A stretch of 64,000 bases of DNA, taken from assembly GCF_020906515.1 (NCBI RefSeq), contig NC_085850.1, positions 3,658,001-3,722,000 on the forward strand. The letters are read 5' to 3'. Under the pieces are notes generated by a model. That model had not been told where the DNA came from and did no database searches. It saw nothing but the letters and a program-made list of their open reading frames with translations. Shown here in pieces: positions 10,262-22,093 of this stretch (position 1 is its first letter; the number at the start of each line of letters is the position of its first letter). A program made the translations under genes and the position numbers. This DNA comes from Vanrija pseudolonga (lineage: Eukaryota > Basidiomycota > Tremellomycetes > Trichosporonales > Trichosporonaceae).

Positions 10262-13200
10262 CTACAAAACGCCCTGGCTGTAGTACTGGAAAGTGTCGTA
10301 CAGTCTTGTATAGTTGCTGCCCGTGCTCGAGACGATCAGGCGGTCGAGGTATGCGTCGACGGCGGCGGTCGTGAGGCCGAGCGCGAACCGGTCGCGGAAG
10401 TGGTTGACCGTGTTTTCGCCAAAGAGCAGGAAGCAGTCGAGCTTCGAGTCTTTCTGCATGAGCTCGACGATGGCTGGGGCGAGTTAGTGGCTATTCTCAA
10501 CCCATTGACAGCCCAAACTCACTGATCAAACTGTCTGAGTGCTTTCTCGCCGCCTCAAACGCCTCCTTGAACAACTTCTTAAAGTATGCGAACCCGGGGC
10601 TGTCGAGTCCGCCCATAATCTCAACATACTCGAGGGGAAGCTTGAACGGCGCAGCTTCGAAACCCATGTTCCCGCCAGGCGAGTTGGAAAGCATAAAGCC
10701 AAAGTCAATGTGGATCAAGCGGCCATCGCGGTCAACAAGGATGTTGCCATTGTGTCGGTCCTTGATCTGGAGAAGGTACGTGATGACCGAGTAACCTGAG
10801 AGGTCAACGGCCGCTCTCCAGCATCAACTCACCAGCCAGCGACTTGATAAAGTTCCTCCTGGCCCGCGCAAAGATGCCACTATCTTGCTTGCCATACGTC
10901 TGCCGTCAGCCATGCACCCGCCTCCACACTTACATTAACGTAGTGGTCCATGAGCGACACGTGCCCAATGGGCACGCCCTCTGCCACCCTGCGCGCATAC
11001 TCGCTCTTCTTGATCGAGTGCACAGACACGGCATCGGTGATTGTCTCGACCAGGCCCGACGTCTCGCCCGTGATAAGGATGCGGAAGAAGCGCGCATACG
11101 CATCACACTTCTCCTCCTTCCAGATACGCACAAAGCGTTCAATGAGCTGCGTAGCGAGCTGCTCTTGCCGCAGGTCGGCGCCAGTCTTGACAATGACCGA
11201 GATGACGTCCCAGTTGGCAAGGTGGCCCCATGGCGAGGACGCACGGATGCGGCTCTTCTTGGCTGTCCACGACTCCTTGAAGATTGCCGCCGAGGGATCA
11301 GCCTTGTTGATCTCTCGGCGCACGATGCCTTCGTCTTCTGCCGTCTTGCCTTCTGTGCTGACACCAGTGTCGATCTGGACGCCCTCGGGCCGGTGAGTCA
11401 TGCGAGACACTCGCTCTTCCTCGAGCGCCATCATCTCTTCCATGATTCTCTCCTTGATGGCAGCTGCCTGTGCCGCGGCCAGTCGCAGCTTGCCACCGCT
11501 GCCACCAGAGCCAGGAGCCGGAGGCTGCCCGTCGACGGCCGCTTCCTTGTCCTTGGACCCAGTGATCCACCCAGTACCAGGGATCCACCGCAATGCGCCG
11601 CCCGTCGACTGAGTGGACGGGGTTTCGGGCACAGCAGGGACAAGGGACGCGTTGAGCTGCGCGAGCATGACGGCGGCAGTGCGCATGCGCTCCGAGTAGT
11701 CCTCGAGAGTGATGTACGTGCTCCGTCTTGGTGGGTTGAGGTCCTGGTCGTCGGGAATGGGGGTCGCAGGGGTGATTGGCCGCAACCCGGGGCTCTCAAC
11801 AGTCAAGCCGCCACCGCCGTTCGGTGTGCCGTTCGCCGACGACGTCCCACCCCCAAGTGATGAACGGCGCGAGTCGGCATCTGCACCGCTGTTCCACACC
11901 TCGAGGTCGAGCTGCTTGTTCTTCGGCGCGCTAGGCAACGGAAGCGCGTCACTCAAGTCTGGAAGGTTGTCGCGAACGGACAGCTTGTTGCCGTACAGCT
12001 GCTCGACAAGGTCCATCTCCTCGACCTCCTCAGGCAGCACATCCTTGCGCGCGTCTGGTGGAATAGGCGTCGATATCCGCTTGGGCTCGTTTGACTCGAC
12101 AGTCTCAGGTTCGTCCGTGACGGGAGCATCCTCGAGGTCGACGAAGCCGCCGATCTGTGGACCAAAAGTGCCGCCGAGCGGGCTCGCAACAGCAATACCC
12201 TCCTCGCGCTTTCGTCGCTTGTTGTCCTCCTGGACGACAATCTTCTTGAGCAGCTCGCGGTTTTCCCGCCGTGTGGGGTCAAAGTCCAGGTCGTCTTCCA
12301 GAATCTCGACGTGAAGGAGGTACGGTGCTCTCTCTGCCGAGTTGAGCACGACCGAGTCGCCGGGCGAGATGCGCACGACGCGCGAGTGGGCCGATGACGA
12401 CCCCTTCGCCTTGCTCCCTCGGCGCTTCGAAGGCGTGCCCGCGCCCTCGCCCTTGTCGTGGTGGTGATCGGCGTTGCACCACAGAGGCATGCAGACTTCG
12501 GCCGGCAGGTTGTGGTTGAGGCTCGTGAGCTCTGCGCGCAATGCCGAGATCCGGGCCGGCTTGGGGATCACCAATAACCGGTTACTAATGTCTTCCAGGA
12601 GTAACAGGAAACGAATTTCGCTTCTGCAGTAGTGGCTGCGAAGTAGCCGGCGCTGCGCCTCGAGCGAGTAGGTTGCGAGGAGCGCTTCGGCGCTTGGTGG
12701 GCGGCCTTGGCCCGACGCTCTTCGCGGCGACCCATTAGACGAGAATTCTGGCACCGAGTGGAACGCCATCTGGACAGGAGCCGTCTTTGACCTGTGGCCC
12801 ATGAGCGGCGGCGTTGACGACCGCTGCCCAAAGGGGTCGACGTCGTTTGACTGGGAGAAAGGATCCCTTCCCCGCTGATCAGCAGCCGCCGACTGGGCGG
12901 CCAAGAACGCCGGCGACGACTCTGCGGGAGTTGCAAGATTGGGTGTCGTCGAGCTGGGATGGGGCACCCGCGGTTTCTGTGACCGCAGCTGATGTGGTGG
13001 GATCATTGAGGCCGGGAGCACGCGCGAGCGGGCAGCTGGCGCCGAGGACGGCCCGTCGTCGTCCGACGTTTCGCTGTAGGACGGCTGGGCCTTGTGACCC
13101 CGCGGCGCGGCACCGTCCCACCTGCGGCCGTTGACTGCGCCGTCCGAGCCGCCCGACTTGTCGACTTCGACACGTGCGCGGGCCTCGCTGGCGTCGTCCA

Positions 13201-14084
13201 TCGGCCGTCTGCCCTGCGCGACTGCCCAGTCGCCGACGAGCTCGGTGAGGCCGGGGAGCGCGGGCCCAGCCATCAACATGCCCATGCCGACGAGGGCTGA
13301 GCCGGCGTGCGGGTTGACGCGGACGGGGGGGACGACTGGATCTGGGGGTCCGTTGAGGAGGGCTGCAGCGGCCGACGAGCTGCCGATGGAATGGGGCGGC
13401 GTGCCGGGCGAGTGAGGGAGGGAGCGGTACGGCGAGCGCGAGGGCTCTGGGGGGTCGCCAAAGAGGATCTCGTGGCACCTGTGCAGGACGCGCTGGCAGA
13501 TGAGGAAGGGGCGGGGGTTGGTGAGGCGGGTGGGGGTGAGGTCTCGGAGTGCGCTCTGCATGAACCAGAATGTCTGGGGTTAGACTGCGCTGGCGACGAG
13601 CCGAAACTCACGAGCATGGCGGCGTGCGGGCTCTCCTCTGCGCGCTGGAGCACAAAGTTTTCAAGCGCGTTGCTCTCCGTCGGCCGGGTAACGAGCAGGT
13701 GGCTGCGGGTGTGTGAGCTTGCTGGCTGGCTAGCTAGCGCCGGCGTCGGGCGTGTCGGCGTGGCCATCGCCGTGGCCGTGGCCGACTTTTCGCCGCCCAC
13801 CTCTGGGCTTTCACTCACCATATCTGGGGCCAGTAAAACTCGACCTCGTCGGCGGGCATCGACTTCATGCGCCAGCAGAGGTAGTGGCTGATGCCGATGC
13901 TCTCGGGGTACGTCTTGAGATAGTGCATTGCGACCGAGATGGAAAAGTAGGGCGAGAGGAAGAGGCGGAGGCTGGGGAGTTGTTAGCTGGGAGCGGAGCT
14001 GGGAGCCGCGCAGCAAGCGGAGAGCAGGGTAGCACCGCTGATGCTCGCTGCAGCTGAAGAGACGTACAGGAGCGCGTGGGACAT
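10262..14084 (-). CDS. PIK1: Phosphatidylinositol 4-kinase Pik1 (PI4K III beta type)
   Basis: The enzyme phosphorylates phosphatidylinositol at the 4 position, chiefly at the Golgi, for secretion and Sec14-linked traffic. The N-terminus is assembled from exons at 14068-14084, 13819-13971 and 13612-13702. It gives the lipid-kinase-unique helix set (LLRLFLSPYFS, HYLCWRMKSMPADEVEFYWP, then LENFVLQRAEESPHAAML). A 2.6-kb exon (10934-13573) carries a long Ser/Pro-rich linker and the start of the kinase domain (NWDVISVIVKTGADLRQEQL). Later exons carry YGKQDSGIFARARRNF, the catalytic loop DRHNGN, the metal-binding motif HIDFGFML, and the C-terminal helix ending in YDTFQYYSQGVL. Estimated length is about 1150 residues, similar to other fungal Pik1. 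The start ATG gives a 17-nt first exon completing the MSHALLLRLF segment. All key catalytic residues that I can place are intact. Confidence 0.93.
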
Positions 14085-14721
14085 GGCGGGCGACAAAGCC
14101 AGCGGCACGCTTGGTCGCCCCGAGGGTGTAGAGGGTGCAGATGGAGGAGGGAGCGACCGTGTATGTCGACGCGGGTCGGCGGCAGCCGCGGAGGCGGTGT
14201 CGATGCAGCAGCTATCTAGCTAGCTACGTGCACAGCTGCCCGGCTTGCTGAGGGGCGCAGCGCGGGCAGGCAGAGCAGCGTCGGTGCGTTCTCGGCGATG
14301 TGCGTCGGCTTGCTTGCTTGCTTGCTGGCTCCAACAATTAGCGATGACGGCTGGCTGGCATCGAGCCGAAAGAAACGTGGGCAGCGGTGTGGGCGAGCGA
14401 CGGGGCGAGCGGGGCGTGCAGCGTGCAGCACCAATGTGCGTGTGCTACTATGCTGTGCGTTGCGTGCGCTGTGGCCGTTGTGGTGTTAGTGGTGGTGTGG
14501 GTGGAACGAGGTGTTTGTGAGATGTGGACCAAGTGGCGTCGTCGCTGCAACGTGGTCGGACAAAGGGAAAGAATGGGATGGACGGATTGACGCGTGGCTG
14601 GCTGGCTGGCTGGCCGTGACCCACTGCACAACCACCACCCGGCCACCGACGACGAGCCGCGCAGCCCCGCCAATACACGTTGTCGACGACAACAAGCAGC
14701 ATGCAATGCCAAGTGCCTCGA

Positions 14722-14752
<31 letters not shown>

Positions 14753-14822
14753 ATATATACAGGGTTACAACAATAGTGCATACAGAGCGGGCTCAGCAGT
14801 GGAGCGCGGCAAGCAGCGGGGC
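14085..14822. other. Intergenic region with simple repeats
   Basis: This 738-bp gap between the PIK1 start and the stop of the next minus-strand gene holds a GCTT tract (about 14308-14328), GGCT repeats near 14595-14613 and a CGA/ACG triplet run at 14723-14751. The triplet run is followed by ATATATAC. It probably contains the PIK1 promoter and the neighbour's 3' UTR. I see no gene. Confidence 0.5.
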
Positions 14823-15904
14823 CTAGTCCTCGTCTTCGTCGTCGGCGAGACTGAACACCGAGTTGGGGTCGCGCTCACGCTCACGTTCACTCCGAGCGCC
14901 CGCGGCGGCGCCAGCACCAACAGCCTTCTTGTTCGCGCTACTGCTACCGCCCACGGCAGCACCCGCCTCACCGACCACAATGTCCCGGTGCGTATCGTAC
15001 GCGGGCGGCTCGTCGGCGGCAGCAGCGGCGGCAACCCCCGCGTCGCCCCCGGCGGCGTCAGAGTACTCTGCCAAGAAGGGGATATCGCGGTCCGCCAGGG
15101 CGGGGAGCGAGTCGGTCGACGCGTTGTGGATGAAGGATTCGGATGTGGGCTGTGTGGCCGAGCGAGGCCGAGCCGAAGGCGAAGGCGAGGGCGAGGCGAG
15201 GCGGGCAGTGCGTGAGACCGGGGTGATATGGACGGAGACGACGGCGGCGGAGACGGCGTGCGTGTGATGGCGGTCGAGCGTCGATGCAGCGACGCGCGAG
15301 TAGATAGCAGACACGCGCGACAGATAGCAACGCGACAGAGGAGGTACACCGAACCAGAGCAAGCGGGCAAGGGCAGCCATGACCGGTCGGTGGAGGTAGT
15401 CCGCGGGCAAGGGAGGCAAAGGTCAGCAACCACACCCACAGCAACACGCAGCAGCACACAACCCACCCCGTCGTCGTCGGTCGAGAGGCGTAGCGGCGCA
15501 GCGAGGGGTTCGAGGCTGTGGGTGTGGATGTTAGTGAGCGCAGCGGAGGGGGGCGGTGGGAAGTCACGGCCCGGCACGACGGACGGACGGACGGGGACGG
15601 GCTCTCGGTCCCCTCGCGGCCGGGGGGGCATCACACCGCGCTGGGCTGGCAACGGCCACTGCGGCGGTGGCGAGACGACGACGGGGCCGAGGCAGGGGGA
15701 GGGATACACGGCAGCGGCAGCGGCCTCGCGCCTCGCGCACTGCGTGCGCTCGCGACCGACTCACGCAAAACTCTCCACCTCGCGCACCCTCCGCCAGGTG
15801 ATATACCCCACGCCTGCTACGACCAGCAATATAAGCAGCACGAGGTACTCTGCCGGCGAGGGCGGGTCGTCGTTTTCTGTTGGGTGGCGCGGGTGGGGGG
15901 GCAT
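14823..15904 (-). CDS. Small single-pass membrane protein with a PPAY motif
   Basis: I do not recognise a named family. Three exons fit in frame: 15765-15904, 15467-15515 and 14823-15149, giving 171 residues. The ATG at 15904 is followed by a short polar, Pro-rich head. One membrane helix lies at about residues 19-37 (YLVLLILLVVAGVGYITW), with RRVRE after it, which predicts a cytosolic C-terminus by the positive-inside rule. The cytosolic tail has an Asp-rich patch, an Ala-rich stretch, PPAY at residues 111-114, an RERERERD-like charged run and a very acidic end (DDEDED). PPxY is the core ligand of WW domains such as those of Rsp5/Nedd4 ubiquitin ligases, so an adaptor role is a reasonable inference. 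The second intron (15150-15466, 317 nt) is long for this genome, and the middle exon is the least certain part. Confidence 0.55.
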
Positions 15905-16139
15905 GGTGCGCGATGTGATGTGGTCTTGACAACAGCGACAGTGACATGACGACAGACGCGCGTCAAGCACCACCCACCACCATGTGCACGCGCACCGCGC
16001 ACTGCCCACCCACCACCATCCCGCGGCGCTGCGCACGGGGGCATTCTGCAACAACCACATCTCCACGGCACACCAAGACACATGCTATGCATTGATGGCG
16101 GACGGGCACGATAACTACGGAACTGCAGCAGCAGCAGCG

Positions 16140-17696
16140 CTATGTGGCGGGGCGGAGCGAGTTGTAGTGCTGCGGGGGTTAGCTGGGTGGCTGGGGGCGT
16201 GGGGTGGCGCGGCGAGGCGCGGCGCGATGCGGCGTCGACCACGCCGTCATGGTCTGGTCGCCGCACAGCGCACCGCCGTCTGGCACCGGCTCGGCTCGGG
16301 CGCTGCGCGCCCTCGCTATTTGCCTACTCACCTCGCCCAAGCCGTACATCCTCCGGTGGTATGAAATCCGCACGACGCGCGCGCCGGCCTTTGCGCTCTC
16401 CTCGGGGCTCGTGGCGCCGCCAAACGCGTCGTTCTCGCCGCCGTGCGACACGACCGTTGGCGGGCCGCGCTGGATGACGTGGATCGGGATGGAGAAGGCG
16501 CGGGAGAGGGCCTGGATCTGGGGGGTGTTAGCGAGCTGCGAGCGGAGCGAGCTGTGAGTGGTCGTGGCTGCCAGTCCCATCAAGCGGCACTGCCACGGCC
16601 CCCACACCCACGCCCGCACCACCGCTGCGCGGCGGTGCGACTCTACCCACCTCGGGCTCACCGCCCCACTCGGCCGTCCCCTCAACACGATGGCAGTACT
16701 CGCCGTACTGCTCGGGCGTCATGAGCCCGTCGTCGGTCGCGCCGGGCATGTCCTCGCCGTCGACCGACGGGAGGAAGGGAAGGAAGTCGTCCTGGTGCTG
16801 GCGGAGGTAGGTGGCTGCGACGCGGCGCGTGTGGTAGGGGTTGTTTGACTGGGCGGCGTGTCAGCGGGATGCGAGCGAGCGAGCGCGCGCGCGGAACGAG
16901 TGCGCGGAGGCGTTGGGCAGGCCAAGGCAGCGAGGCCATTTTGTGCGCCTCGCCAACCCACCCACCCACCCCACCGCGCCGAGCGGCCAACTCACCTGAT
17001 GCGCCGGCAAGATCCCCAGCAGCCCAAGCTGGTCAGCGACCGCAGCATACATGCAGTGCCCGTCGGGCTGGATCTCGAAGATATTCGCGCCGAGCGTGTC
17101 GCACGCCTGCGAGATGACGGCGATTTCCTCCTGGCGCTCCTTTTCCAGCTGCGCGTTCCAGGCTGGGTCGGTGGGCGGGGCCGCGTCGAGGATGGACTGC
17201 TTTTTGCGGGCCTACAAGGAGCAGCGCGTCAGCGCTGCGACGGCGTGGGCTTTGCCTGGCGCGGGCGAGGAAGGCGGGGCGTCGGGGCGATCACTCAACG
17301 CGACCACGAGAGGACGATCACCCAACCCCCCAACCCTCTCCACCTCGCCGCGCCGGCGCCTGACGGCGCCAGCGCACTCACCTGGCGCTCCGCAAATCGC
17401 TGCTTGGAGCTCTTCTTCCCGCCGCGCGGCGCGCCCCCGCCGCCCCAAAGACCATGGTTGAGCACCGGGAGCACCGGGCTCGGCGGCTTGGGGCTGCTGT
17501 GCGCGGACGCGGGCGACGCCGAGCTAGTACTGTGCGTCGAGCGCGCCGAGAGCGCCGAGCGCGCGGAGTCGGCACTCGCGCGCGGCGGGAGGGCCGCGTC
17601 GGATGCGCTTGCCGAGCTTGATGGCTCGGACACGGCCTCCTTGTCCTTGTTGCCGTTGAGCAGCTTCTTGAGGGCTCGTCGCTTTGCGCCGGGCAT
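16140..17696 (-). CDS. OTU-domain deubiquitinase (Otu2/OTUD6 type)
   Basis: This is a cysteine protease that removes ubiquitin from proteins. The N-terminal exon (MPGAKRRALKKLLNGNKDKE, then a Ser/Ala-rich stretch and KKSSKQRFAERQ) is basic, as in the Otu2/OTUD6 group. After an intron a helical segment (WNAQLEKERQEEIAVISQAC) leads into the OTU core. Asp and the catalytic Cys lie in IQPDGHCMYAAVADQLG, followed by NNPYHTRRVAATYLRQHQ and EYCHRVEGTAEWGGEPE. The strand region IQALSRAFSIPIHVIQRG follows, then RVVRISYHRRMYGLGE. The last exon begins with the catalytic His in HYNSLRP, right before the stop. About five introns split it. All catalytic positions are present, so it should be active. In yeast, Otu2 acts on ribosomal protein ubiquitination; the exact target here is unknown. 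Confidence 0.85.
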
Positions 17697-18515
17697 TGTG
17701 TGTGTGGGGTTGGATCGGGTGTTCCGAGGTGTAGGGGTGTTGGGCGAAGAAGAGAAAGAGGTGATGCGGTGCTAGCTGTGCTGGTGCTATGGACAGGCGA
17801 CGGAGACGTTGTTGCTAGTCAAAGTCGCTGGTCGTCGATTGAAACGGCGACGACGGTGACCGCAATCAATCTGTTGGAGCCAGGCCCGCCGGCGGAAATT
17901 GCCTGAAAGGTAGGTAGGTAGGTTGGAACCCTGCCCACCCACCGCGTCGCCGAGGCGCCTCCCAGCCAGGCAACGGGCCACCACACAAATCTAGGCCATC
18001 TCCCGGCCACAGAGGCGACGCGGACACCTCGCTCTCTACCCCACAGCCCACGGCCCAGCTGCTGGCCCCCGCCGGCGGCCTCCACGGCGCGTCGTAGACT
18101 GCAGGGTTCAAAGGCGATCACTCAAGCAAGGCAGCGCAGCGAGCGAGTGAGCGACAGCGCGTCATAGTTTACACTACAACCAGCGGCAACCACTGCAACC
18201 GAACAAGAGCAGTCGTCGCCGCGTCGCCCGTCATGACCCAACAACCACTGACCTCATCGACATTGCCATCATCATCACCAGGTCATCGCTCATCATAGGC
18301 CCAACCCGCCTTTGACCCACTCAACCTTGCCCTCCCGCGTCACGTATATCATAACTCTCCAACTAATGCACACAGTTGTCACAATAACAGTACTACTACG
18401 AGCCAGAGAGAGAGAGAGGGAGAGAGAGGAGGAACAAAACTAGACACCATCCGCCACCATCGCCGTCGCCGCCACCGCCGTCGCCGCCACCGCCGTCGTC
18501 GTCACCCAACCTAGC
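17697..18515. other. Intergenic region with GA and CCG-type repeats
   Basis: This is an 819-bp gap between the OTU gene start and the stop of the VAP gene. It contains GTAG repeats near 17909-17921, a GA-rich tract at 18401-18431, and an imperfect CCGTCGCCGCCAC repeat at about 18454-18500 immediately 3' of VAP. The last two probably lie in the VAP 3' UTR. I see no gene. Confidence 0.5.
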
Positions 18516-20954
18516 TTAGAAGAACAGGTATGTAAGGACAAAGACGGCAAAGATGAGGCCAGCGACAACCTCGACAGGCACGCCAGCAGCGGGAGGCGCA
18601 GCCTGCGTAGCGAGCTTGGTAGACGCAGGCGCGTTGCCGTCGATGGCCACACCGCGTCTGCGGAGGCCAGTGACGGCGGGGCCGTCGGCGCCAGCGCCAG
18701 CACCGCCCGAGGCACGGAGGCGCTCGTTCTCGGCGAGGGCAATCTTGAGCTTTTCAGCGTCCGACGTCGTCGCGTTGAGCGACGCCGTGAGCGCGGCGTT
18801 GGTCGGCGCACCCGCGCGCTGCACGTCATCGGCAGAGAGCGACGGGAGGTTGGCCGGGTTGAAGTTGCCGGTCGCGGGGATCGCAGAGCGGTTGACAGCG
18901 GCGGCGGGCGCGGCGACGGGGGCAGGGGCAGGCGCGGCGGCGTGGCTGCCGTTGGTGTACGTGCCGTTGGCACCGTTGGCGCCGTTGACCGGTGCCCGGT
19001 CGTGGGTCGCAGCGTAGGCGGCGGCACCACCGGCAGCGAAAGCGCCAGCAGCAGCGCCACCGGCACCGGCAGCGAAGCCGGAAGAGTTGCGCGACGAGGG
19101 GAGGGCTCCGTTGGCCGACTTGGACACGGGCGAAGGGGCACCAGTCTCCTGGGCAGCCTGGTAGATGGCCTGTGGAGCTGTCAGCGCACAACGTCCAGAC
19201 AGGTGACAAAAAATGTGGGTTTATGGCATGCACAGTTCCAACCACGGGTTAGAAGAGAGAGAGCGAGGGCAAAGAGGATCAATGGGCACAAACGTGAGGC
19301 GACACCGGGACGGGGACAATAATAACAGGGGGGATCCTGTCCTCCATGGTAACGATAATGCGCTGGGGGAGTTGGACGGCAGGCGAGAGCGCCGGGGCCT
19401 GAGCAGGAAGCTGCGCCGGCTTGGGCTTTGGAGTAGCCTCCTGGGCCAGCTCCCAGACCGTGAACCACGGTTGGGGTACAGAGCTGGGTCAAACTCGCGC
19501 TCATGGACCTCGGCCGCACCCGTCGTCCAGCGCGTGTAGCCGGGACCTTGGGGGCGAGGAGGCTGTTATTCACACAGGTGGTCGTGGTGGTAGTAGTGGT
19601 GGTGGACGGACCGCGACAACAGAGGCCGAGCGACAGATGATAAGCAACACGGTAGCGAGCGGGATAAGAGGCAGACGAGTTGGACGCCTGCCGTTCCCAG
19701 TTGTGCGTGGTTGATGGAGCCGCGCCAGTTGCGACCCCACGTTGCACGCATGCAGAGACCCTTCCTTCCCCTCACGTCTCTCTCCTCAACAAAAATGTCA
19801 ACGTTACTCACCGACTCGTCAAGGCGGCTGTGGTCGAGGGTGTTGTCCTCGTTCTCCTCGGGGATGCCGTTGGGGTGCGAGCCATCCTCGGCGGCGAGGT
19901 AGATGCAGCGGATCTTCTGTTCGCTGATGGCAGCCTTGTTGCCCTTCTCGACAGTCGCCCACTATGCATGTGTCAGCGTGGCGTCGTGGTGGCATGGTGG
20001 CATGTCTGTGTGGCATTGATTCTGCCAGTGGGTGGTGACACATACGAGCTCGGGGAGCGAGTGCATCTCCTCGTCGGGCGAGATAAAGGCCGACTGAACG
20101 AGGAACTTGTCCTTGCACTTTGCGTGGGGGGGAGGGTCGGCCGGCAGGGGCTGGAGGACGACTGGAGTGGTGTGAGCACGAGTGGGCAGTAGATTGGGTT
20201 GGGTGTAGCCGGGGTGGGGGCGGCCAATGCGCTAGGCCGGCTAGCCCGAACAAGGTAGCGAATGTTGATCTGGCGCCTGGCTGGACGCCGAGCACCAGCA
20301 GCCGGTACTACTCACTCTGCACCTCGACATTCTCGCCCGGCTCAACACGGCCCTGGTTGGGCCGGACGCAGTACTGCTTTGGCGCCGTCGTCTTGACCTT
20401 GAACGCGACGGGCGACGAGTGGGGGTTGTGGATGAAGAGCGAGCGCTTCACGACGACCGTGAGCGGGCCTGGGTGGGGGTGGTTAGCGTGCATTGCATGC
20501 GGGGTGCGGGGCATGTGTGTGGGCTGGGTCGGGGAAGAGCGCACCGGGTGCGCGAGGACCAGCGCATCGTGGATGCGCGACGACGAGCAGCGCCGTCAAG
20601 AGTTCTGACAAAGGATGCCGCTTGCCATGGCACCACGGCATCAAGATGCGCGGGGCGCGCAGCGAGAAGATAACACTCTTGCGCGGTGGTTCTCGCGTCG
20701 TCATCGCGAGTGGTGCGAGTGCGCTGGCGCCGCGGGGGCGTGGAGAGCGCAAGCAGCATACCACGCAACAGCGGGGTGTGTGTGTGTGCTTCTCGGATCC
20801 CACGAGGCCGACGACGACGACGTCGCGCCTCTGCGTCGGCGTCGGCGTAGCTGCCCGGCCTCGCCCTCTTTCGTCCTTCAACCCGCCCAATCCCGCCGAC
20901 ACGACACTTACGAGGGAAGCCGAGCTGGCTAGGCGGCGAGAGAATGACAGACAT
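18516..20954 (-). CDS. SCS2: VAP/Scs2-type ER membrane contact-site protein
   Basis: The N-terminal MSP domain binds FFAT-motif proteins at ER contact sites, and a C-terminal helix anchors it in the ER. Exon 1 (MSVILSPPSQLGFPR, start at 20954) is followed by an intron of about 430 nt. The next exon has the VAP signature (RSLFIHNPHSSPVAFKVKTT, then APKQYCVRPNQGRVEPGENV). More MSP strands follow (VILQPLPADPP, CKDKFLVQSAFI, LWATVEKGNKAAISEQKIRC). Then come a Pro/Lys-rich linker, an Ala/Gly-rich region, a short coiled coil (SDAEKLKIALAENERLRASG) and the tail anchor at the extreme C-terminus (VEVVAGLIFAVFVLTYLFF). The order and tail anchor are classic VAP. I could not resolve the linker between about 19330 and 19560: the segment GYTRWTTGAAEV and the downstream WELAQEATPKPKPAQ are in different frames with no convincing intron between them. 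The gene symbol refers to the yeast orthologue. Confidence 0.88.
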
Positions 20955-22093
20955 GGCGGTGGATGGCGGCCAAGTGTGGTTGTGGTTCTAGTTGTTGGTT
21001 ACTGCGGCGGCGGCGATGACGCTGCTGCTGCTATTTGTTGTTGGGGTGGAGTGGTGCAGTGGTGACTGCGTCGGTTAATGTTTTGGCTTGTTGTCTGCGT
21101 GCGTGCGTGCGGTGCAGAGGTTGCTGGGTTGGGTGCTGTGCACAGGAGACGAGAGAAGGATTGTGGATGAGTGTGGGAGGGAAGGAGTAGAGGGAGTGGA
21201 GTGGACAAAGCAAAAGAGTATGTTCACTGGAAGCGAAATGATCGAGAGAGGGGTGGGAGGAGTGGAAGTCGGCGGCGGCGGCGGCACGGCGGTGAGCGGC
21301 GGCGGCAGGCAGAGTGACGACTGGAGAGCGCAATGTGAATCGGGCGGGGGGCAAGCGACACGGCAGACAGGCAGGCAGGGCGGCGGCAGGCGGGCAGTCA
21401 GGCAGGCAGAGAGACACGAAACATGACGTGCATCCACGCTTATGCCGGAAGACACGGAATCAGAAAGGGGCAGCAGCAGCGAGGAGGCAGTGAGGCAGAC
21501 GCAGCAACGTGACCTACGTACACTGACGCGCATGCACCACTGCACCACCCCGGCCACTCGGCCACCACCACGGCCATCACGGCCACCGCAGCCCACTCGG
21601 CCTCATGCAAGACAGCCACGACGCAGCCACACTGCTGCACCACACCCCGTCTGGCTGGGCCTGTCTCGCATCCCACTGAAACCACCTCAACCACGGCCAA
21701 CACGACACGCACGCGCTGTCCGACCCCACACCCGAGTTAGCTGCATACAACTCCGGCGGCCCCGGCCACTGCCCCCGCCTCACCCCGCGCGCGCTAAGGT
21801 AGCCGAAACCAAACCACAACTCACGCATCGCCGAAGAAAGGCCCACCACCTCTCCCACACACACAACTCAGACTGCTCATAAACAGCTAACATACGCCCG
21901 GTAAAAAAAGAAGGCTAGCCTAATCATACAAGAGGTGCCATACCCAGGCCCCGGTGAGGCTCAGGGGAGAGGGGACTGTAGGACGGCCGTAAGCAAGGCC
22001 CTCTCAACAATGGCGAAATCAGAGCCACACCACGGGCATGGGGCCGGTCGGTCGAATAAAACTTGGGGTCGGTCGCGACAATCTAATCGGGTA
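20955..22093. other. Intergenic region, purine/pyrimidine-skewed
   Basis: This 1.1-kb gap upstream of VAP and downstream of the C2H2 factor shows GGC/GCA-rich simple sequence (for example GGCAGGCAGGG around 21365-21415) and CA/CC-rich stretches from 21530 to 21880. I see no gene. It should contain the VAP promoter and the 3' UTR of the transcription factor. Confidence 0.5.

Noticed and set aside
11709-12314. 201-codon Ser-rich plus-strand frame opposite PIK1
   Set aside because: Antisense shadow of the PIK1 linker exon.
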